This document shows positions 56,541 through 64,000 of a DNA stretch of 64,000 nt, in pieces. A model generated the notes under the pieces. The model saw only the letters and a list, made by a program, of their open reading frames with translations. It had not been told where the DNA came from and made no database searches. The stretch is from positions 52,303-116,302 of IMG/VR virus record IMGVR_UViG_3300032307_000622; one strand, 5' to 3'. Position 1 is the stretch's first letter. Each line of letters begins with the position of its first letter. The position numbers and the translations under genes are program-made. Source of the DNA: a virus.

Positions 56541-58308
56541 TGATTTTATAGAAGTCTTAAAAGCTGACATCTTTGAAGAAAAGCCAGTAGACGCTAAGAC
56601 CTTTGTTGAGGGCGAAGACTATTTGGCACAGCCACCACTATCTGATATTCAGTACGACATTGTAGAGGCCATGAGCCAGATATATCGACTAGAAGATTTG
56701 ATAGACATTATGGGCGAAGAAAAGGGAAGGCAGCACTATGCAAAGTATACAAAAAATGAAATTATTCTTCAGCTTGGAAAAGGTTCTGGAAAAGATTTTA
56801 CCTCAACAGTTGCATGTGCCTATATTGTATACAAGCTTTTATGCCTTAAAGATCCTGCACGATATTTTGGTAAGCCTAGTGGTGATGCCATTGATATCAT
56901 TAACGTTGCGATCAACGCACAGCAAGCGAAAAACGTATTCTTTAAAGGCTTTAAGACAAAGATTGAGAAGTCCTCTTGGTTCTCTGGTAAGTTTTATGCC
57001 AAGGCTGAATCAATTGAGTTTGACAAATCTATCACAGTATATTCTGGACACTCGGAAAGAGAGTCACACGAGGGTCTTAACCTTATCTTGGCGGTACTTG
57101 ATGAGATCTCTGGATTTGCTACTGAAATTGGAACTGGCAATGACCAAGGTAAAACAGCAGACAACATCTATAAAGCCTTCCGTGCGTCAGTAGACTCTCG
57201 TTTCCCAGACCTAGGTAAGGTAGCACTGCTATCATTCCCACGCTTTCCAGGAGACTTTATTTCCCAAAGATACGATGCGGTTATTGCAGAAAAAGATTCA
57301 GTTACAAAGACTCACAAGTTTGTTATGAATCCAGAACTTCCAGAAGATGCAGAGGGAAATTCTTTAGAGATTCAGTGGGATGAAGAAACAATCATTTCTT
57401 ATAAATATCCAGGAGTGTTTGCATTAAAGCGTCCGACCTGGGTTGTAAACCCAACAAGAAAAATTGATGACTTTAAGTTAGCGTTTTATACTGATATTGG
57501 AGATGCCATGCAGAGATTTGCATGTGTGCCTACCTTTGCCTCAGATGCCTTTTTTAAGCAACAGGAAAAGGTTCGTGCCTGTATGACAATTAGAAATCCA
57601 ATAGACAGTGCAAAAAGATTTGATGAGACATTCAAGCCAGATCCTGAAAAAACATATTTTGTTCATGCTGACCTTGCACAAAAGCATGACAAGTGTGCTG
57701 TTGCAATTGCTCACGTAGAAAAATGGGTATCTGTCCAGGTAATGAGAGATTATGAACAGGTTGTCCCTATGGTAATTGTAGATGCAGTCGTATACTGGGA
57801 GCCAAAGATTGAAGGACCTGTAAACCTTTCTGAGGTAAAGCAATGGATTCAAAATTTAAGAAGGCAGGGCTTTAATATTGGAATGGTTTCATTTGACCGT
57901 TGGCAGTCATTTGATATTCAGAATGAGCTAAAGCAAGTTGGCATGAGAACTGAAACGGTATCTGTTGCTAAAAAGCATTATGAAGATATGGCTATGCTAA
58001 TATACGAAGAAAGGTTGGCAATGCCAGCTATTGATTTGTTATTTGAAGAACTAACAGAGCTTAAGATTATGAAAAATAATCGTGTAGATCACCCAAGAAA
58101 GCTGTCCAAGGACTTGGCGGATGCTGTTTGTGGTGCTGTCTTTGGTGCAATATCTCATACGTCAAAGCCACAAAACCTTGAGGTAGAGGTTCATACTTTT
58201 AGGGACAGGCCTAAAAATCAGCTTGACATGAATGTCAACAATGTGATAAAATATAAACCTATGCCCAAAGATGTGGCAGATTATTTACAAAGATTTGATT
58301 TGATATAA
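56533..58308 (+). CDS. terL: Large terminase subunit
   Basis: 591 residues. Walker A G-K-G-S-G-K-D at 82-88, Walker B L-I-L-A-V-L-D190-E191 and the following coupling segment. The nuclease domain starts at Y-F-V-H-A-D-L-A-Q-K-H-D with its first Asp, continues with S-F-D-R-W-Q-S-F-D (second acidic motif), and ends in D-L-A-D-A-V-C-G (third). It cuts concatemers and pumps DNA into the capsid. Unusually it lies with the recombination genes and far from the portal. Confidence 0.9.
   Translation: MFDDFIEVLKADIFEEKPVDAKTFVEGEDYLAQPPLSDIQYDIVEAMSQIYRLEDLIDIMGEEKGRQHYAKYTKNEIILQLGKGSGKDFTSTVACAYIVYKLLCLKDPARYFGKPSGDAIDIINVAINAQQAKNVFFKGFKTKIEKSSWFSGKFYAKAESIEFDKSITVYSGHSERESHEGLNLILAVLDEISGFATEIGTGNDQGKTADNIYKAFRASVDSRFPDLGKVALLSFPRFPGDFISQRYDAVIAEKDSVTKTHKFVMNPELPEDAEGNSLEIQWDEETIISYKYPGVFALKRPTWVVNPTRKIDDFKLAFYTDIGDAMQRFACVPTFASDAFFKQQEKVRACMTIRNPIDSAKRFDETFKPDPEKTYFVHADLAQKHDKCAVAIAHVEKWVSVQVMRDYEQVVPMVIVDAVVYWEPKIEGPVNLSEVKQWIQNLRRQGFNIGMVSFDRWQSFDIQNELKQVGMRTETVSVAKKHYEDMAMLIYEERLAMPAIDLLFEELTELKIMKNNRVDHPRKLSKDLADAVCGAVFGAISHTSKPQNLEVEVHTFRDRPKNQLDMNVNNVIKYKPMPKDVADYLQRFDLI
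58223..58259 (+). promoter_or_regulatory. Promoter with -35 in an inverted repeat, within terL
   Basis: TTGACAT-GA-ATGTCAA (58223-58238) is a perfect 7-bp inverted repeat whose first half is a consensus -35. TGATAAAAT (58244-58252) gives the -10 with an 18-base spacer. The start is near 58259. It would drive the secreted protein gene and perhaps nrdI-E-F. Confidence 0.6.
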
Positions 58309-58333
58309 ATCAAAAACAAAACAAAGGAGAAAA

Positions 58334-59260
58334 ATGACTTCTATTAAGAAGCCTTTAATTGCTATTGCCTCTGCAGTAGCACTAATTGGATCTGTAATTC
58401 TTGCAGGTCCTGCTAATGCAGCTACCACAGCACTTACTGTTGCTGGTTCTGCCCCTGCTACAGCTGGTACTTCCTCTGCAACTGCGGTTGCTCTCCCAGT
58501 ACCTGCTGATAACAGTGTAGATTCTGCTGATGTTCTACGCATCGCATTGTCTAACCTAGTTGCTGGAAGCAATGTTGTAGTTTCTGCAACAAATGCAAGA
58601 GTAGTTACTTCAATTACATCTGGTTCTGCTGTTGTAAAGGCAGATGCTGGAACTACTTCAGCAACTATTCCTACTGGTACAGGAACAACTGCAGACATTT
58701 ATGTATACACCACAACAACTTTGACTGGTACTGTAGCAGTAACTGCAAACAATGCTACTACTACATACTTTGTTAAGGGTAATGCTGGTGCTGCGTACAA
58801 CCTAGCAGTTGTTGCACCAACAGTTGCCAACCTGGGTGCAGCTGTAGAAGTTACTGCAACTGTAACTGACGTATTTGGTAATGCTGTAACTAACGCTACC
58901 ATTTCGTCTACAGTTATTCGTGGTACACTAGGTTCATTCTCATACGATGCAACCGATAAGCGTTATGAGGCAACTCTAACTGCTCCTGCTACTGCAGGAA
59001 ATACAGTGATTGCAAACACAATTACTGCTTCTGCTGTTGCAGGTCTTGCAAAGCCAGTAACTGAGGTTATCTCTACAATTTCTGTAGCAGACCTTTCTGG
59101 ACAGGTAGCAACACTTAGTGCACAGGTTGCAACGCTAACTGCTCAGTTGGCTGCAGCTGAGGCTAAGGCTGTTGAGAATCGCAAGGCACACAACAAGCTT
59201 GCCAGAGAGTGGAACAAGAAGTTCCCACGTGCAAAGGTAAAGCTAATTAGCTCAAAGTAA
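58334..59260 (+). CDS. Secreted surface protein, host-like
   Basis: 308 residues with AAAGGAG before ATG. A classical signal peptide: KK, hydrophobic core ~8-24, and cleavage motif A-N-A near 30. The mature part is Ala/Thr/Val-rich and looks like two or more Ig-like beta domains (...VAVTANNATTTYFVKG..., VEVTATVTDVFGNAVTNATISS). It ends in a heptad coiled coil (LSGQVATLSAQVATLTAQLAAAEAKA) and a basic tail. No LPXTG or membrane anchor. The composition resembles surface proteins of the presumed host; it may mask receptors or alter the cell surface during infection. Confidence 0.75.
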   Translation: MTSIKKPLIAIASAVALIGSVILAGPANAATTALTVAGSAPATAGTSSATAVALPVPADNSVDSADVLRIALSNLVAGSNVVVSATNARVVTSITSGSAVVKADAGTTSATIPTGTGTTADIYVYTTTTLTGTVAVTANNATTTYFVKGNAGAAYNLAVVAPTVANLGAAVEVTATVTDVFGNAVTNATISSTVIRGTLGSFSYDATDKRYEATLTAPATAGNTVIANTITASAVAGLAKPVTEVISTISVADLSGQVATLSAQVATLTAQLAAAEAKAVENRKAHNKLAREWNKKFPRAKVKLISSK

Positions 59261-59276
59261 ACAAGATAGACTAGCG

Positions 59277-59309
59277 AGGGGAGCGGTAGAGATGCCCTCC
59301 CCTTTGCTG
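59277..59309 (+). terminator. Probable terminator after secreted protein gene
   Basis: AGGGGAG (59277-59283) pairs with CTCCCCT (59297-59303), the AGC/GCT flanks extending it; loop of 13 bases. The T-tract is weak (TTGCTGTCTC), so termination may be partial and let transcription reach nrdI. Confidence 0.65.
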
Positions 59310-59339
59310 TCTCTAAATTTTAAAAAGGAGTTAGAATAG

Positions 59340-59733
59340 ATGTCCATACAAATTGTATATTTTTCTAACTATTCGGGAAATACAAAAAGATTTGTGGAGA
59401 AACTAAATGGAACTACTACTCGTATTCCTATTGATTGGGATAACTCTAGCCCCACTATTGTTCATAGCGAGTATGTTCTTGTTGTACCCACTTATGGTGG
59501 AGGTAGCGAAAAAACTGCAATCCCACGACAGGTTCGACATTTTTTAAATATCGAACAAAACAGAAGCCTATTGCGTGGAGTAATAGGTACTGGCAATACA
59601 AATTTTGGAGAGCATTACTGCAAAGCAGCAGATGTGATCTCAGCAAAAACAGGTGTACCTATAATTGCTAGGGTAGAAATATTCGGCACTGATGAGGATG
59701 TTAACAAAATAAAAGAGAGGTTAGAATTACTGT

Positions 59734-59741
<8 letters not shown>
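59340..59741 (+). CDS. nrdI: NrdI flavodoxin
   Basis: 133 residues with AAAAGGAG upstream. FMN-binding loop [10 protein letters not shown] near 9-18, the V-P-T-Y-G-G-G-S-E near 49-57, and G-T-G-N-T-N-F-G near 83-90, all conserved in NrdI. It activates the manganese cofactor of NrdF. Its end overlaps nrdE by 8 bases. Confidence 0.92.
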
Positions 59742-62792
<3,051 letters not shown>

Positions 62793-62806
62793 AAAATAGT
62801 ATAGAG

Positions 62807-62838
62807 AGGGGCATGGCTACGGCTATGCCCTTTTTTAT
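62807..62838 (+). terminator. Strong rho-independent terminator with UACG loop
   Basis: GGGCATGGC (62809-62817) pairs with GCTATGCCC (62822-62830), one G-U pair, closing a TACG tetraloop (UNCG type, very stable), followed by six T. End of the nrd transcript. Confidence 0.92.
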
Positions 62839-62841
62839 TTA

Positions 62842-62864
62842 TATAATCTAGTATAATAGTACTA
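62842..62864 (+). promoter_or_regulatory. Two candidate -10 boxes before the last gene
   Basis: TATAAT occurs at 62842-62847 and again at 62852-62857, just after the nrd terminator. The second predicts a start near 62864 and a ~42-base leader. The -35 region is T-rich and not recognisable. Confidence 0.5.
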
Positions 62865-62905
62865 GGAAATAACGTTCTAGACACCCCTCCTAGGAAGTGA
62901 TTTAA

Positions 62906-64000
62906 ATTAAGAATAAATTTTTTAGAGCCTCTGCTGCAATAATTTTATCATTCTTGCCAGTATTTGGCATAGCCGATATGGCGAATGCGAACTGTGTGAA
63001 TCCAGGTCAGGTGGCTGCTGTAGCAGCTGCCCAACAGGCATCTTCATCTGAGCCAGTAGTTGTAGAAATCAACACCTGTGGTGGAGACGATGTCTCTTAT
63101 CAGGTCCCACTGTCCGTCAATGTTACCTTTGATGGGGTAAGCTATGACAGAATCTATGCGACAACAAATTCAGTAATCACCTTTGGTAGACCAGACGGTA
63201 CCTATTGGACCTATCCAAGCACACCATCAATCTCTTTATACTCTTTTGACTGGGTTGTATACCCACAATGGAGGAACGATGAGCACTTAATTATTAGATC
63301 TTCTGATGGAGGATTTCAGGTAGATATTTCTGCCAGACCTATTTGGCTACAAAATACACCAGAGCCAACAAATATCGTTATTACAGCTGCTATTCTTTCA
63401 GATGGCACGGTAGCCATGGCTTACACTTTAAGTGGTCCAGAATATCCACAGAACAATCCAAGAACTGGTGTACGCCTTAACGATGGGACTGTCGTAGACT
63501 TTGAGACATATGGAATTCAGGAAACAGAAGAGACCCCAGAGCTGGCCCCAGAACCAACTACTGAATCACCTTTTGTTCCAGAGCCAACCCCAACACCCAC
63601 TGAGTCCCCCACAGTATCCCCAGAACCAACACCTACCCCCACAGAATCACCTACAACATCTCCTGAGCCCACACCTACGCCCACAGAGTCTCCAACACCA
63701 ACTCCACCCCCATCTGTAAGTGCTCCAGTTGTTCCAGAAGGTGCAACAGTGGTTCAGGAAAACTCTAGCTTTTCAGTAGTTGCTCCACAAGGACAAAGAG
63801 TTGCAAGCGTTTCGGGATATTATGGAGACCCTAATGATGGAACTCGTGGTCAAGACGTTTCGTCAATTTTATTCGACCTAATTGGTGGATCAACTTCTGC
63901 AACAGTTGAGGTCTCAAATACTGTATTTGGAAATGACCCAGCTCCTGGAACACCAAAGGTTCTTATTTTTCTTGTAGTTTATGAGGATGTCCCAGTTGCC
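62906..64000 (+). CDS. Secreted Pro/Thr-rich protein (partial, ATT start)
   Basis: The open frame runs to the right edge (365 codons). An in-frame TAA lies at 62903-62905, immediately before the ATT at 62906. No ATG, GTG or TTG in frame precedes the obvious signal peptide (KNKFFRASAAIILSFLPVFG...ANA). AGGAAG is 8 bases before this ATT. The mature N-terminus has C-V-N and T-C-G-G-D (possible disulfide), a beta domain up to ~200, a Pro/Thr/Ser/Glu linker, and a second beta domain after it. Probably surface-exposed and host-like. If ATT is not the start, the gene is broken. Confidence 0.65.
   Translation, partial: MKNKFFRASAAIILSFLPVFGIADMANANCVNPGQVAAVAAAQQASSSEPVVVEINTCGGDDVSYQVPLSVNVTFDGVSYDRIYATTNSVITFGRPDGTYWTYPSTPSISLYSFDWVVYPQWRNDEHLIIRSSDGGFQVDISARPIWLQNTPEPTNIVITAAILSDGTVAMAYTLSGPEYPQNNPRTGVRLNDGTVVDFETYGIQETEETPELAPEPTTESPFVPEPTPTPTESPTVSPEPTPTPTESPTTSPEPTPTPTESPTPTPPPSVSAPVVPEGATVVQENSSFSVVAPQGQRVASVSGYYGDPNDGTRGQDVSSILFDLIGGSTSATVEVSNTVFGNDPAPGTPKVLIFLVVYEDVPVA
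63581..63715 (+). repeat. Pro/Thr/Glu/Ser-rich coding repeat
   Basis: Repeated units encode E-P-T-P-T-P-T-E-S-P-T with small changes, about three times. An extended linker between two beta domains of the secreted protein, like cell-surface stalks. Confidence 0.8.

Noticed and set aside
62887-62894. TCCTAGGA palindrome in the leader of the last gene as a riboswitch or hairpin
   Set aside because: A perfect palindrome with no loop cannot fold as a hairpin; no aptamer-like structure is visible.
63501-63719. 72-codon Pro/Gln-rich plus-strand frame
   Set aside because: An alternative frame over the PT-rich linker of the secreted protein. Repetitive composition explains its openness.

Overview
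The window is most of the genome of an AT-rich, tailed double-stranded DNA phage with siphovirus-type tail genes. It carries large and small terminase, portal, prohead protease plus scaffold, HK97-fold capsid, connectors, tail tube, assembly chaperones, a 2458-residue tape measure, several fibre proteins, two cell-wall hydrolases and its own replication set. The host is probably a low-GC planktonic actinobacterium. Reasons are the actinophage-style minor tail proteins, a PASTA domain in a tail protein, class Ib NrdHIEF, a secreted protein with an actinobacterial look, and transcripts that appear leaderless. The host is inferred, not proven. The window cuts a gene at each end (a fibre gene at the left, a secreted Pro/Thr-rich protein at the right), so the genome extends past both edges. 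I see no integrase, tRNA, CRISPR array or insertion sequence.

Layout. 1-1.2 kb: end of a fibre gene and a PASTA/Cys-rich adhesin. 1.2-2.7 kb: a small zinc protein and two 2-oxoglutarate (2OG)/Fe(II) oxygenase-like proteins. 2.6-3.8 kb: the only minus-strand genes, a lysozyme-like enzyme and an NlpC/P60 peptidase, both with N-terminal export signals. 4.0-11.4 kb: receptor-binding and fibre proteins that share mosaic domains. 11.5-13.5 kb: three more DSBH/2OG-like proteins. 13.5-17.3 kb: a large lectin-like minor tail protein. 17.3-25.2 kb: portal, protease/scaffold, capsid and connectors. 25.2-42.1 kb: tail tube, two paralogous assembly chaperones, tape measure and baseplate proteins. 42.1-56 kb: regulator, helicase, primase, SSB-like protein, DnaE-type polymerase, NrdH, RecA, nucleases, RuvC-like resolvase, and a cluster of three further 2OG-like proteins. 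56-58.3 kb: terminase. 58.3-62.8 kb: a secreted surface protein and NrdI-NrdE-NrdF. 62.9-64 kb: a second secreted protein, incomplete.

How it works together. NrdHIEF supplies deoxynucleotides to a replisome built on a C-family polymerase, a DnaB-like helicase and a TOPRIM primase. RecA, a Cas4-like exonuclease and a RuvC-like nuclease handle recombination before packaging by TerS/TerL. Genes are tightly packed, with many TAATG or ATGA junctions. Expression appears to use two promoter styles. Replication and nrd-side genes have sigma70-type TTGACA promoters, two of them with the -35 inside an inverted repeat. Structural genes have extended -10 promoters (TGNTATAAT or TGNTATACT), often placed so that the predicted transcript begins at the start codon.

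Most notable observations: repeated leaderless extended -10 promoters; an in-frame internal start that would make a separate scaffold from the protease gene; tail chaperones encoded as long and short paralogues, with no frameshift found; at least eight 2OG-oxygenase-like proteins, one of which has lost its metal ligands; and a terminal secreted protein whose only sensible start codon is ATT.
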